From Biformimicrobium ophioploci (GTDB taxonomy: Bacteria; Pseudomonadota; Gammaproteobacteria; Pseudomonadales; Cellvibrionaceae): a stretch of 64,000 nt of DNA. The notes under the pieces are model-generated. The model searched no databases. It was not told where the DNA came from and saw only the letters and a program-made list of their open reading frames with translations. The stretch lies in NCBI RefSeq assembly GCF_030270605.1, contig NZ_BSYJ01000003.1, positions 124,001-188,000 on the forward strand, in the 5' to 3' direction. The position numbers and the translations under genes were made by a program. Within the stretch, counting starts at the first letter, position 1. Each line of letters opens with the position of its first letter. Of the stretch, positions 35,753-44,940 are shown in pieces.

Positions 35753-36095
35753 ATTCTCTTCCTTATATAAAGCTGCCTCTATTGCGGGCGGTATCAGCTT
35801 GGAGGGCCCGCGGCCGGGATTATAGCGCTCCGGAGGCAGGGGGTGGTATCGGTCGTGCAAACAGCAGAATTGACTGTTGGACGGGAAGTGTCCCACCGGT
35901 CGGTTTCTTTTGGCGCTAGACTAGGGCCGTTGTAATTCGTGCCAGCTTGTCTGGTTGTGTTGCAACTGTATGATATTTAAAGGAAAATTGTCGGATTGGC
36001 AGGTTGGGCTTGCAAACGCCCGGTTTTCGGGGCAATCTTGCCGCCTGCAAGTCCGGTGTTCCGGCAATTTGAATTAGAACAAATTACGGTGTTTT
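35753..36095. other. Divergent intergenic region holding the exbD promoter
   Basis: About 340 bp with no gene. It separates the hypothetical protein (minus) from exbD (plus). Apart from the promoter candidate listed separately, no repeat or RNA gene was recognised. Confidence 0.4.
35947..35974 (+). promoter_or_regulatory. Sigma-70-like promoter upstream of exbD
   Basis: A -35 box TTGTCT (35947-35952), a 16-bp spacer and a -10 box TATGAT (35969-35974), about 120 bp before the exbD start. Read by eye only. Confidence 0.45.
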
Positions 36096-36512
36096 ATGAG
36101 CAGACGACGTGGAAGGGCCGTAGAAGAGGAAAAGTCAGAGATTGACCTGACGCCCATGTTGGACGTTGTGTTTATCATGCTGATCTTCTTTATCGTGACG
36201 GCGTCCTTTGTAAAGGAAAAGGCGCTGGACGTTTCGACTCCGGATCCTAACGAGCAAACCATGGAGCAGACCGAAAGCAAGAACATTTTGTTCACGGTCA
36301 CGGCTTCCGACGAAATTATGCTGGTGGATCGCCGCATTGATACCCGCGCTGTGCGAGCGAACATCGCCCGCCTGCACGCCGAGAACCCGGAAGCTATCGT
36401 GATCGTACGCGCGCACCGCAAGTCCAGTGCCGCAACTTACGTTGCGATTGCCGATGCGGCTCGCGAGGTAAAAGATGGTATGCAGGTTTCCCTGGTGCCA
36501 TACGAAGACTGA
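36096..36512 (+). CDS. exbD: Orphan ExbD/TolR-family protein
   Basis: 138 residues. A basic N-terminus is followed by the diagnostic helix EIDLTPMLDVVFIMLIFFIV with the transmembrane Asp (D23) that carries protons in ExbD/TolR. The periplasmic domain then has the family-typical pattern FTVTASDEIMLVDRRID and ends VKDGMQVSLVP. ExbD works with a five-subunit ExbB/TolQ channel to energise TonB-type transducers. No exbB gene is next to it, and the only MotA/TolQ/ExbB-like protein in this window is inside the 45-60 kb operon. The gene ends in a strong terminator. The channel partner is probably encoded elsewhere. Confidence 0.9.
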   Translation: MSRRRGRAVEEEKSEIDLTPMLDVVFIMLIFFIVTASFVKEKALDVSTPDPNEQTMEQTESKNILFTVTASDEIMLVDRRIDTRAVRANIARLHAENPEAIVIVRAHRKSSAATYVAIADAAREVKDGMQVSLVPYED

Positions 36513-36530
36513 TACAGTCTTCGGACAAGA

Positions 36531-36560
36531 AAAAGCCAGCTTCAAGCTGGCTTTTTTTTT
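36531..36560 (+). terminator. Rho-independent terminator after exbD
   Basis: AAAAGCCAGC, loop TTCAA, GCTGGCTTTT followed by a long T-run. Strong on the plus strand. The convergent kynA stop codon lies 26 bp further on. Confidence 0.92.
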
Positions 36561-36586
36561 GCGCGTCTGCTGCCAGAGCCCGGGTA

Positions 36587-37369
36587 TTAGAGCTCGGCGC
36601 GGATAGCCCACAGGTCTGGGAACACCGGGCGGAACAGCGTGCTCTGCAGGTAGCCCACACCGGACGATCCGCCGGTGCCCATCTTGGAGCCAATAGTGCG
36701 CTCCACCATTTTTACGTGGCGGTAGCGCCACTGCTGCAGCGAGGTATCAATATCCACCAGGGCCTCGCAGATTTCCGCCAGCAGCGGGTCGTTGCGATAG
36801 ATATCAATCAGCAGCTTCTGCACTTTCTCCGAGGGTTCGCTGCGCTGGGTCCAGTCACGCTTCAATAGCACCTCCGGCACTGCATAGCCTTCCTGCTTGA
36901 GAAGCTGCAGGAAGGCGTCCCACAGTGTCGGGGACTGCAGGCGCTTTTCAATGCGCTTGTAGTGCCCGGAATCCTTTTCATAAACATCCAGCTTGCTCGC
37001 ATCCTTGGCGCCGAACAGGAATTCCAGCTCGCGGAACTGGTAAGACTGGAAGCCACTGGCCGTGGACAGGCGGTCGCGGAAGGAAAGGAATTCCAGTGGG
37101 GTCAGGGTCTCGAGGATATCCACCTGCTGGATCAGGGTCCGGTAGATGGTGTCCACGCGCTTCAGGGTGTGCAACGCGCGGTTGCGGTCGCCCTTGTTGA
37201 ACAGTTCCATCAGGAAGTCCAGCTCGTGCAGTACCTGCTTGAACCAGAGCTCGTAGCTTTGGTGAATGGTGATAAACAGCAGTTCATCGTGTTCGGGGCC
37301 GTCGGACAGGGGATGCTGGCATTGCAGCAGCTCGTCGACCTTGAGGTATGAGCTGTAGGTAACAGACAT
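36587..37369 (-). CDS. kynA: Tryptophan 2,3-dioxygenase
   Basis: 260 residues from ATG 37369, preceded by AGGTG; an in-frame extension further upstream lacks homology. It is a haem enzyme opening the indole ring of tryptophan to N-formylkynurenine, the first step of the kynurenine route. Visible are the N-terminal LFITIHQSYELWFKQVLHEL, the haem-ligand His in the RYRHVKMVERTIGSK segment, and GTGGSSGVGYL that closes the active site. Formylkynurenine hydrolase and kynureninase genes are not nearby, so the remaining pathway is elsewhere or absent. Confidence 0.97.
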   Translation of the reverse strand: MSVTYSSYLKVDELLQCQHPLSDGPEHDELLFITIHQSYELWFKQVLHELDFLMELFNKGDRNRALHTLKRVDTIYRTLIQQVDILETLTPLEFLSFRDRLSTASGFQSYQFRELEFLFGAKDASKLDVYEKDSGHYKRIEKRLQSPTLWDAFLQLLKQEGYAVPEVLLKRDWTQRSEPSEKVQKLLIDIYRNDPLLAEICEALVDIDTSLQQWRYRHVKMVERTIGSKMGTGGSSGVGYLQSTLFRPVFPDLWAIRAEL

Positions 37370-37695
37370 GATTAACACCTGGCATGTCGCCGCATACTTG
37401 CTGGCGGCGATAAAGTTATTGTTATAGGCCGGCGCCGACAGAACCGCATAGGTGAGCAGCGTCGCCGGAGGTGCTCGGATTATATAGCCTTGTGGCGCCG
37501 CGAAAAGCCATCGCAGTGACGCGCCGGCCATTTGGGTGCAAAAAATAAAGTGTCTGGGAAATGGATTCTGGTCATTCAAGGCAAGCCATATGAGCAGTGC
37601 TGCCCCTGTGCGGGGTGGGTGATTCCTTATAATCACGTCAAACGCATACTTAATACCGAATACCCAATTCAAGGCGCCAATGACAGGAGATGCAG
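37370..37695. other. Intergenic region between kynA and the enoyl-CoA isomerase-like gene
   Basis: About 325 bp with no gene. Two -10-like hexamers are seen. On the minus strand a TATAAT for kynA reads as ATTATA at 37479-37484 on plus. On the plus strand TATAAT lies at 37628-37633, about 60 bp before the isomerase start. Neither has a good -35 box, so both are weak. Confidence 0.3.
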
Positions 37696-38475
37696 ATGCA
37701 AAGCGAATGCCCGGAGATTAGTGCGCAGGAGCGCGGTCGTGTGCTGGAGATCACCATCAACCGGCCGGAGCGCAAGAACGCCCTGACACAGGCCATGTAT
37801 GCAGCCATGGCGAAGCTGATAAACGAGGCACGCGAGCACAGCCATATCCGGGTCGTATTGCTCACTGGCTCAGAAGGCAACTTCACCAGTGGCAACGATG
37901 TCGCCGATTTCCTCTCGTTACCGTCAGATTTTGAAAACTCGGCGGTGGGCCAGTTTCTGGGCGCGCTTTACCACTGTGACAAGCCGGTTGTGGCGGCGGT
38001 GAATGGCCCGGCGGTTGGGATTGGCACCACCCTATTGCTGCACAGCGATCTTGTGTACTGCGGGGACGATGCCGTGTTCCAGATGCCTTTTGTCAATCTC
38101 GGGCTTTGCCCGGAATTCGCTTCCAGCTATTTCGTGCCGCGCCTCGTGGGCCATGTAAAAGCCGCTGAATTGTTGTTGCTGTGCAAACGCTTTGATGGCG
38201 CGGAGGCCGAGGCGATGGGCCTGGTGAATGCCTGTGTACCGGCAGCAGAAGCACTGGAGCGAGCGCGTACCGCAGCAGAGCAGCTGGCAGCGCAGCCGCC
38301 GGCAGCGGTGCGTCTGACCAAGAAACTGCTGCGCCACGCGACCTTTGATGTGGGTGAGCGGATGATCAGTGAAGAGGTGAGCCACTTCACGCCGCTGTTA
38401 CAATCCGGCGAGTTCCGGGAAGCGGCCACCGCGTTTATGGAAAAGCGCAAGCCGGATTTTTCCAGCTTTGACTAA
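37696..38475 (+). CDS. Enoyl-CoA hydratase/isomerase family protein (delta3,delta2-isomerase-like)
   Basis: 259 residues; ATG 37696 is preferred over ATG 37690 because GGAG lies 6 nt before it while the earlier ATG would overlap it. The crotonase-fold oxyanion loops are at LTGSEGNFTSGND and NGPAVGIGTTLL. The hydratase catalytic Glu position is occupied by Phe (QMPFVNLG), while a Glu is present in LCPEFASSYFVPR. That matches the PECI/ECI2-type isomerases, where the Glu in the PE-x2-SSY pattern is catalytic. It probably moves a 3-ene to a 2-ene acyl-CoA in beta-oxidation of unsaturated acyl chains. Confidence 0.87.
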   Translation: MQSECPEISAQERGRVLEITINRPERKNALTQAMYAAMAKLINEAREHSHIRVVLLTGSEGNFTSGNDVADFLSLPSDFENSAVGQFLGALYHCDKPVVAAVNGPAVGIGTTLLLHSDLVYCGDDAVFQMPFVNLGLCPEFASSYFVPRLVGHVKAAELLLLCKRFDGAEAEAMGLVNACVPAAEALERARTAAEQLAAQPPAAVRLTKKLLRHATFDVGERMISEEVSHFTPLLQSGEFREAATAFMEKRKPDFSSFD

Positions 38476-38487
38476 TTGCTCGAAACG

Positions 38488-39576
38488 TTAATCCGCCTTC
38501 AGGATCTCCCGGACCTTGTCCGGGTGATCCGTAAACAGTCCGTCCACCTGCAGGTGGTCGCTGAACAATTTGACCAGGCTGGCAAAATCGGGCACGCCTT
38601 CAGGCAACTGGTCGGCACGGAAGGTATAGGCGTGCACCGTAAGCCCGGCATTTTTCGCCGCCCGGTACCAGGGCGCAGCCGCCGGAGGCTGCCCTCCCTG
38701 CAAAGATTCTGATTCCGGCAGTATCAGCCCAGCCGCTGGCCCTATGCCATCGGCATAAGTCGCGACCCGGTCCATGCCTTCCTCGGTCAGCATCCATTCA
38801 AATTCGTAGTTGCGCCACGTATCGCCCACTTTTTCCTGTGCCAGCTCCCAGCTGCTCGGCGCGATCAGCTGTACCAGTGGGACATCTATCCCAACCTCTT
38901 CCATCAGTCCGCTGCGAATCCGCTGGAGTTCGTTGGCGTCAAATGACTGTAGTAACACCTGTGGCGTTTTGTGCTTCTTCCCCCGGTGCCCGAGCCCATA
39001 ACCGTATCGTTTCAGCACTTCCAGGGTGGCACGGGCAATATCCTTGCCTTCACGGCGGTGGTGCCACGGCGCCTTGATCTCGGGGTAGATGCCAATGTCA
39101 TGGCCCAGCGTCCGGTTCAAGCCCTGGATCAGTTCAATTTCTTCAGCGAAGGTGTGTACGCTGAAGGCCGACTGCCATACAGGAAAGCGCCCTGGAAAAT
39201 ACGGCTCAGTTCCCGCATCGGTGGTCTCAAAGCGCTCACTGACGCGCAGCTGGCGGATTTCGTCGAGATCGAAGTCCACCACGTAGAAATGCCCGTCCTC
39301 GCGGGCACGACCGGGAAACTTTTCCGCGACATTGGTTACCGCCTCCAGGTAGATGTCATGCAGGACAATCAGGCGGTTGTCACGGGTCATGACCAGGTCC
39401 TGCTCGATGTAGTCCGGCCGCATGGCATAGGCCAGCGCCTTGGCTTCCAGTGTGTGCTCTGGCAGGTAACCCGAGGCGCCGCGATGGGCGATGACCGCCG
39501 GCGTGGCGCCCGCTTGTGCTGCGGTTGCCAGAAGCAGGAGCAGTCGTAGCTGAGTGAAGAGTCTGTTCATGGTCAT
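38488..39576 (-). CDS. glpQ: Glycerophosphodiester phosphodiesterase, periplasmic
   Basis: 362 residues with a short signal peptide (LRLLLLLATAAQAGA). The GDPD barrel shows the catalytic HR in VIAHRGASGYLPEHT, the metal ligands in YIEQDLVMT and VLHDIYLEAVT, and the long C-terminal half with HAYTFRADQLP. Length and order match the periplasmic GlpQ group. It hydrolyses glycerophosphodiesters to glycerol-3-phosphate and the alcohol, using a divalent metal. No uptake system is adjacent. Start: ATG 39576, or ATG 39570 two codons later; no strong ribosome site is visible. The symbol is a family-level assignment. Confidence 0.92.
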   Translation of the reverse strand: MTMNRLFTQLRLLLLLATAAQAGATPAVIAHRGASGYLPEHTLEAKALAYAMRPDYIEQDLVMTRDNRLIVLHDIYLEAVTNVAEKFPGRAREDGHFYVVDFDLDEIRQLRVSERFETTDAGTEPYFPGRFPVWQSAFSVHTFAEEIELIQGLNRTLGHDIGIYPEIKAPWHHRREGKDIARATLEVLKRYGYGLGHRGKKHKTPQVLLQSFDANELQRIRSGLMEEVGIDVPLVQLIAPSSWELAQEKVGDTWRNYEFEWMLTEEGMDRVATYADGIGPAAGLILPESESLQGGQPPAAAPWYRAAKNAGLTVHAYTFRADQLPEGVPDFASLVKLFSDHLQVDGLFTDHPDKVREILKAD

Positions 39577-39711
39577 GTCGTGGAGGGTTTTGTCCTACAA
39601 AATAACAGCCGGCAATAATGCCGCCAAGTTCCGGATGCGGGGTAATAGAAGCTTCGACATATATACTCTTGCAATGTGCCGGCGGCATATGAGGGAAGGG
39701 GGATTGTGACA

Positions 39712-41478
39712 ATGCTGAAAACCGGTATGCACTGGTGCGGGGCAGGTGGGCTCCTGCTGTTATTGCTTGTGTGCGCAGGATGCAGCAGGACCGATGACGC
39801 GCGCGAGCCACAGGCTCTGCGCGCCGGCCAGGGCGACACCGCCGCGGCAGGCGTAGAGGCCGAGGTGATTTTTTTTGGTGGCGAGATCCTGACCATGGAG
39901 GGTGAGAGGCCGCAATATGTCAATGCCGTGGCCATTGCGGAGGGACGCATCCTGTTTGCAGGTGATCGTAAAGGTGCCCTGGCACTGCGCGGCGAGGGCA
40001 CGCAAATGCGTAACCTGCGCGGGCGCGCGATGCTGCCAGGTTTTATCGATGCCCACAGTCATTTCATGTTCGCCCTGGCCATGGTGAACCAGGTCAATAT
40101 TGCCAGCCCTCCCGTCGGAAAGGCGACGGATATTGCCTCAGTAATATCCGCACTGAAAGCGTTCAAGGCCGAGCGCGGCCTCGCGGATGAAGACTGGATA
40201 GTGGGGTGGGGCTATGACCCGGATGGGCTAAAGGAAAAACGCCATATCACGATCGAAGACCTGGATCCGTATTTCCCGGACAACAAGGTAATGCTGATCC
40301 ATGTGTCGGGCCACGGTGCTGTGCTGAACTCCCGCGCACTGGAATGGGCTGGTATCGGTGAAAATACGGCGGCTCCCGAGGGAGGCGTCATTGCGCGCAT
40401 GCCCGGTGGTACCCGGCCGGCGGGGCTGGTGATGGAAACCGCCTACCTGCCAATACTAGCAAAGCAGCCGAAGCCTTCAGAGCAGGAATTACTTGAATTG
40501 ATGGACGAGGCGCAGGCCGTGTATACCAGAAACGGGTATACCCATGCGCAGGAAGGTTTCTCTCACATTCAGGAGATGGACTTGTTGCTCAAGGCCGCAG
40601 AACAACAGCGCCTGCTGATCGATATTGTCTCGCTGCCGAATTTTACTGAGTACGAGTCATGGAAAGGCAAATACACTTTTGGGGTATATCGCAACAGGCT
40701 CAAGTTCGAGGGCATAAAGTTCACCCAGGACGGATCCCCGCAGGGCAAGACCGCCTATGTCAGCGAGCCGTACCTGACCGAAGGGCCGGCAGGGGAGCAG
40801 GCGTGGCGCGGCAAGCCCACCCAGCCTGAAGCGGACTTCATTAGCCAGGTGCAGCAGGCGCTGGCAGACGGGCTGCATGTCTTTGTGCATGCCAATGGCG
40901 ATGCGACCATCGATGCCGTGATCGAGGCGGTCTCGGGTGCCGGCATCACTGCGGCTGACGATCGCAGGACCATCGTCGTACACTCGCAGTTTCAGCGCCC
41001 GGAACAGCTTGACCGCTATGTGGAGCTGGGGTTGTCACCGTCCTATTTCACCAACCACACATTTTTCTGGGGCGAAGTGCACCTGAAAAATATCGGGCGG
41101 GACCGTGCCCGTTTCATCAGCCCGGTCCGGGCCGCAGTGGACCAGGGGCTGGTCTTCTCCAATCACACGGATTTCAACGTTACCCCGCTGGATCCCTTCT
41201 TCGTGATGTGGACGGCGATGGCACGCCAGATGCGCAATGGCAAGGTGCTGGGCGCGGATCAGCGGGTGGATGCCTATACCGCACTGCAGGGCCTGACTAC
41301 TGGCCCTGCCTGGCAGGTTTTTGAAGAGAACCGCAAAGGCCGGATCAGGGCCGGCCTGTTGGCGGATTTCGTGATTCTCTCGTTCAACCCCGCAACGGCT
41401 TCCGCAAAAAACATCCGCAATATCCGCGTACTGGAAACCATCAAGGAGGGCCGGACGGTTTACAAGGCTGAGCTCTAG
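39712..41478 (+). CDS. Lipoprotein amidohydrolase (YtcJ-like, amidohydrolase 3 type)
   Basis: 588 residues from ATG 39712, with AGGGGGA upstream. A lipoprotein signal ends LVCAGC, so the enzyme is anchored to a membrane. The metal site is signalled by PGFIDAHSHF, and downstream HVSGHGA, VHANGDATIDA and NHTDFNVTP give further histidine/aspartate ligands in the order of the YtcJ/amidohydrolase_3 family. Family members hydrolyse amide or ester bonds in diverse small molecules, such as N-substituted amino acids. The substrate is not predictable. The last codon and the next gene's last codon overlap as CTAG, both TAG stops, in convergent orientation. Confidence 0.88.
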   Translation: MLKTGMHWCGAGGLLLLLLVCAGCSRTDDAREPQALRAGQGDTAAAGVEAEVIFFGGEILTMEGERPQYVNAVAIAEGRILFAGDRKGALALRGEGTQMRNLRGRAMLPGFIDAHSHFMFALAMVNQVNIASPPVGKATDIASVISALKAFKAERGLADEDWIVGWGYDPDGLKEKRHITIEDLDPYFPDNKVMLIHVSGHGAVLNSRALEWAGIGENTAAPEGGVIARMPGGTRPAGLVMETAYLPILAKQPKPSEQELLELMDEAQAVYTRNGYTHAQEGFSHIQEMDLLLKAAEQQRLLIDIVSLPNFTEYESWKGKYTFGVYRNRLKFEGIKFTQDGSPQGKTAYVSEPYLTEGPAGEQAWRGKPTQPEADFISQVQQALADGLHVFVHANGDATIDAVIEAVSGAGITAADDRRTIVVHSQFQRPEQLDRYVELGLSPSYFTNHTFFWGEVHLKNIGRDRARFISPVRAAVDQGLVFSNHTDFNVTPLDPFFVMWTAMARQMRNGKVLGADQRVDAYTALQGLTTGPAWQVFEENRKGRIRAGLLADFVILSFNPATASAKNIRNIRVLETIKEGRTVYKAEL

Positions 41479-43103
41479 GCAGGCTCCTCCTGCGGCCACT
41501 GGTGATTTTCAAACTGGGTACGCAAATCTTTCTTGCTGATCTTGCCGGTGGCGGTGTGCGGCAGTGATTCCACGATGACGCAGTCGTCCGGAATCCACCA
41601 GCTTGCCACCTTGCCCTCGAAAGCGGCCAGCAATGCAGAAGGCGCTAGGTTTGCGCCGGGTTCCGGCACAACCAGCAATAGCGGTCTTTCTGCCCACTTG
41701 GGGTGTTGTGCGCCGATCACCGCCGCCTCGGCCACATCGGGCTGGCCAACCGCCAGGTTTTCCAGTTCGATCGAGGAGATCCATTCACCGCCGGACTTGA
41801 TCACGTCCTTGGTCCGGTCGGTAATACCGAGGTAACCGTCCGGATCAATGGTTGCAACATCACCGGTATCGAACCAGCCGTCTGCGGTGAGCGCGCTCTT
41901 GTCACTGCGGAAGTAGCGCTCGCAAACCCAGGGGCCGCGCACCTGCAGGGCGCCAAAGGCGATACCATCACGCGGTAACTCGGTGCCGGCGTCGTCGACG
42001 ATACGCATCTCCACCCCGAACGCGGCGCGGCCCTGTTTCATGCGCAGGGCGCGGGCCTTGTCTGCCGGTACAGTATCCGGAACCCGCGCGTTGTAAGTGC
42101 CGAGCGGGCTCATTTCCGTCATGCCCCAGGCGTGGTGCGTGTAGACGCCATGCTCCTGCTCGAACTCCTCCATGATGGACCAGGGGCAGGCAGAGCCACC
42201 GGTGACCACTCGGGTGAGGCTTTCTATGGACTTGCCGCTTTCGCGCAGGTAGCCAAGCAGCGCAAGCCACACGGTGGGTACGCCGGCAGAAATGGTGACA
42301 CCCTCGGTGTTGATCAGATCTGTCAGGGTTTCACCGTCTGCCATTTTCGGGCCGGGCAGCACCAGCTTGGCGCCCACGGCGACTGCGCCATACGGGAGTG
42401 ACCAGGCGTTTACGTGGAACATCGGGACTATTGGAAGCACTACATCCTGCCGACCAACGCCGAATACATCCGGCAACAGCGTTGCGTAGGTGTGCACTAC
42501 CATTGCGCGGTGAGAATAGAGCACGCCCTTGGGGTTGCCGGTGGTACCGGAGGTGTAGCAGAGCGCAGCTGCGCACTGCTCGCTCAGCGCCGGCCACTCG
42601 AACTCATCGGTGCATTCTTCCAGCAGCTGCTCGTAAGAAATGCAGTTGGGCAGGCTGGTGTCCGGTAGCTGATCTGCCGGGCAAAGCACCACATAGCCTT
42701 CAGCCACAAGCTTTGAAGAGAGCTTTTCCAGTAGCGGAACAAACATGGGGTCAATGAACAGCCATCGATCCTGCGCGTGATTGATGATGTACTCGATCTG
42801 GTCGGGGAACAGGCGCGGGTTGATGGTGTGGCACACCAGCCCACTGCAGGAAGTGGCATAGTAGATTTCGAGGTGGCGGTAGTCATTCCAGGCGAGGGTG
42901 CCGATGCGATCGCCCGGGGAAGCGCCGAGTAGTTGCAGGCCCCTGGCGAGCTTGCGGCAGCGCTGGAACGCATCGCGGAAACGGTAGCGATGCCTCGGGT
43001 TGTCCGCTGTTACTGATACAATTTCCTGGTCCGGGTAGGTCTGCTCTGCGTGACGCATGATCGCGGTGAGTAGCAGTTGATCGTCCATCATCAGGCCCTG
43101 CAT
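41475..43103 (-). CDS. Acyl-CoA synthetase (AMP-forming, fatty acid/medium-chain type)
   Basis: 542 residues, preceded by an excellent site (AAGGAGGACACC). Adenylation motifs: A3 YTSGTTGNPKGVLYSH, A5 WGMTEMSPLG, A7 WFDTGDVATI with the hinge ITDRTKDVIKSGGEWIS, and A10 lysine in TGKISKKDL. It converts a carboxylic acid to its acyl-CoA via an acyl-AMP, in the cytosol. Sequence type is that of long/medium-chain acyl-CoA ligases used with fatty acids or dicarboxylate-related acids. With the neighbouring isomerase-like gene and phosphodiesterase it could be part of lipid degradation, but there is no shared operon. Confidence 0.9.
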   Translation of the reverse strand: MQGLMMDDQLLLTAIMRHAEQTYPDQEIVSVTADNPRHRYRFRDAFQRCRKLARGLQLLGASPGDRIGTLAWNDYRHLEIYYATSCSGLVCHTINPRLFPDQIEYIINHAQDRWLFIDPMFVPLLEKLSSKLVAEGYVVLCPADQLPDTSLPNCISYEQLLEECTDEFEWPALSEQCAAALCYTSGTTGNPKGVLYSHRAMVVHTYATLLPDVFGVGRQDVVLPIVPMFHVNAWSLPYGAVAVGAKLVLPGPKMADGETLTDLINTEGVTISAGVPTVWLALLGYLRESGKSIESLTRVVTGGSACPWSIMEEFEQEHGVYTHHAWGMTEMSPLGTYNARVPDTVPADKARALRMKQGRAAFGVEMRIVDDAGTELPRDGIAFGALQVRGPWVCERYFRSDKSALTADGWFDTGDVATIDPDGYLGITDRTKDVIKSGGEWISSIELENLAVGQPDVAEAAVIGAQHPKWAERPLLLVVPEPGANLAPSALLAAFEGKVASWWIPDDCVIVESLPHTATGKISKKDLRTQFENHQWPQEEPA

Positions 43104-43182
43104 GGTGTCCTCCTTATGGGATCTGTTCTGTTTTACCTCTGTGTCTGTACTTCTTTTGACTGAAACTTTGTGAATTTATGGC

Positions 43183-43650
43183 TTAGCCGGCTTTTACGGC
43201 CCGCTGGCAACCGGAAGCAAATACCAGGCCCGCCGCGAGACCTGCCACGCACTGCCCCAGGAACCCCCACATGCCGCGGGTACTGGCGATCAGGCTGACA
43301 TTGAAGATCGGGTGCATCGCGGCCAGGAAAACCAGGTAGGCGATCACACCGCCCGCGGGGTAGACAATCGTGGCAGGCAGGCCGGTGAACCGGCGCAACA
43401 GGCCCATCACCAGAAACCCTGCCGCAAGTCCAATGGCAATCACCGTGCCGTAGCCCGGCATCAGCCCCGCGATGTCGCGGCCTGTCGCCACCAAGCGGTC
43501 CTGCCAGCCAATTTGTACACCGAGTTCGGCAAGGCCAGACAGGACTACCTGGGTATGGATAACACTGCTCAACAGGAAGGCAACGACTACGGCGCACAGG
43601 TAGGACAGGAGTACCACTGACTTGCGAATCGCGGTTTTTTCTTTATTCAT
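43183..43650 (-). CDS. Four-helix membrane protein of unknown function
   Basis: 155 residues, four predicted helices (VVLLSYLCAVVVAFLLSSVI, then GTVIAIGLAAGFLVMGLL, IVYPAGGVIAYLVFLAAM and LGQCVAGLAAGLVFASG). There is a short basic N-terminus and C-terminus, and small residues (Gly, Ala) dominate the helices. No domain family is recognised. The gene is about 80 bp upstream of the acyl-CoA synthetase start on the same strand, so the two may be cotranscribed. Function cannot be inferred. Confidence 0.65.
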   Translation of the reverse strand: MNKEKTAIRKSVVLLSYLCAVVVAFLLSSVIHTQVVLSGLAELGVQIGWQDRLVATGRDIAGLMPGYGTVIAIGLAAGFLVMGLLRRFTGLPATIVYPAGGVIAYLVFLAAMHPIFNVSLIASTRGMWGFLGQCVAGLAAGLVFASGCQRAVKAG

Positions 43651-43708
43651 GGTGAAGACTATGGCACAAGTTTGGCGCTGCGCGAAGGGTCCGGCAGGGC
43701 CGCTGCGA

Positions 43709-43732
43709 TAACCACAATCCCTGTAGTGGTTA
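43709..43732. promoter_or_regulatory. Inverted repeat before the sugar dehydrogenase (operator candidate)
   Basis: TAACCAC (43709-43715) and GTGGTTA (43726-43732), 10 bp apart. A -10-like TATAGT lies at 43745-43750 and the start codon at 43778. The spacing fits an operator overlapping the -35 region, but no regulator is identified. Confidence 0.3.
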
Positions 43733-43777
43733 CGGGTTCTGCGTTATAGTTTCCGGAAAAATAAAAGGAGTGCGCAA

Positions 43778-44920
43778 GTGCCAGTTAAAATCAATGCATG
43801 GGCGGGCTTTATGTCCCTGGCCCTGTTTGCCGGCGCGGCGACCGCTGAACCGCCGCAAGAGGTTCCGCTGGGTGCGGAGATCAATAGCGATGCGTTTACC
43901 GTTACCGAGCTGAATACCGAACTGCAGTTACCCTGGGGGCTGTCCTTCCTCCCGGATGGGCGCATGCTCGTGGCCGAGCGTGGCGGACGCCTGGTAATGC
44001 TGGATGCGGACGGCGGCAACCTGCGCGAAGTCGGTGGGCTTCCGGAAATCTACGTCAAAAGCCAGGGCGGCCTGTTCGAAGCAATGCCCGCGCCCGATTT
44101 TGCGCAAACAGGCGAAATTTTTATCTCCTACGCGCATGGCACCGATAAGGCCAACGGCACGCGGCTCAGCCGGGCAACCCTGCGCGATGGTCAGCTGGAA
44201 AACCTGGAGCCGGTGTTTACCGTGGAGCCGCTCAAGGATACCCCGGCCCATTTTGGCGGGCGCATGGCCTTCCTGCCCGATGGCACACTGCTGCTGACTA
44301 CCGGTGACGGCTTCGATATGCGTGAGGACGCGCAGAAACTGGATGGCCTGCTGGGCAAGGTAGTGCGCATCAATCGCGATGGCAGCGTGCCGGCGGACAA
44401 TCCCTACGCCAGCAGCAAGGGAGCCGGCGCCAAGGTCTGGACTTATGGCCATCGTAACCCGCAGGGCCTGGTTTACGACGCGGCCAGTGACAGCGTCATC
44501 ATGCATGAACATGGCCCGCGCGGTGGCGATGAGGTCAATATCCTGCAGGCTGGCAAAAACTACGGCTGGCCGGTAATCACCTACGGTGTGGATTACTCTG
44601 GCGCGATCATTTCGCCGTTTACCGAATACGAGGGCATGGAGCAGCCCCTGATGCACTGGACTCCGTCAATCGCACCCGCGGGCCTTGCGATATACCGCGG
44701 TGACCTGTTCCCGCAGTGGGACGGGGACCTGCTGGTAGCGGCGCTGGCGGGCCGTCACCTGCGTCTGGTGGACATGGAGGGTGGCAAGGCGGTTGCGCAG
44801 CAGGTGTTACTCTCCGACCTCAATGAGCGCATTCGCGATGTGCGTGTGGGGCCGGACGGGGCCATTTACCTGCTGACCGACAGTATCGAGGGCAAGCTGT
44901 TAAAGCTCGAGCCGCGCTGA
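43778..44920 (+). CDS. PQQ-dependent soluble aldose/sugar dehydrogenase-like protein
   Basis: 380 residues with a signal peptide ending AATA. The GSDH beta-propeller begins LPWGLSFLPDGRMLVAERGG. PQQ/calcium-site patterns include KVWTYGHRNPQGLVYD and the HEHGPRGGDEVN segment, as in E. coli YliI (Asd). It oxidises aldoses in the periplasm and passes electrons to quinone or an artificial acceptor. PQQ must be made by the cell or taken up; no pqq genes are in the window. The gene is preceded by AGGAG (43763-43774 region). It is monocistronic, convergent with the M48-led end of the large operon. Confidence 0.92.
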   Translation: MPVKINAWAGFMSLALFAGAATAEPPQEVPLGAEINSDAFTVTELNTELQLPWGLSFLPDGRMLVAERGGRLVMLDADGGNLREVGGLPEIYVKSQGGLFEAMPAPDFAQTGEIFISYAHGTDKANGTRLSRATLRDGQLENLEPVFTVEPLKDTPAHFGGRMAFLPDGTLLLTTGDGFDMREDAQKLDGLLGKVVRINRDGSVPADNPYASSKGAGAKVWTYGHRNPQGLVYDAASDSVIMHEHGPRGGDEVNILQAGKNYGWPVITYGVDYSGAIISPFTEYEGMEQPLMHWTPSIAPAGLAIYRGDLFPQWDGDLLVAALAGRHLRLVDMEGGKAVAQQVLLSDLNERIRDVRVGPDGAIYLLTDSIEGKLLKLEPR

Positions 44921-44940
44921 TAAGAAACACGTTGATATAA

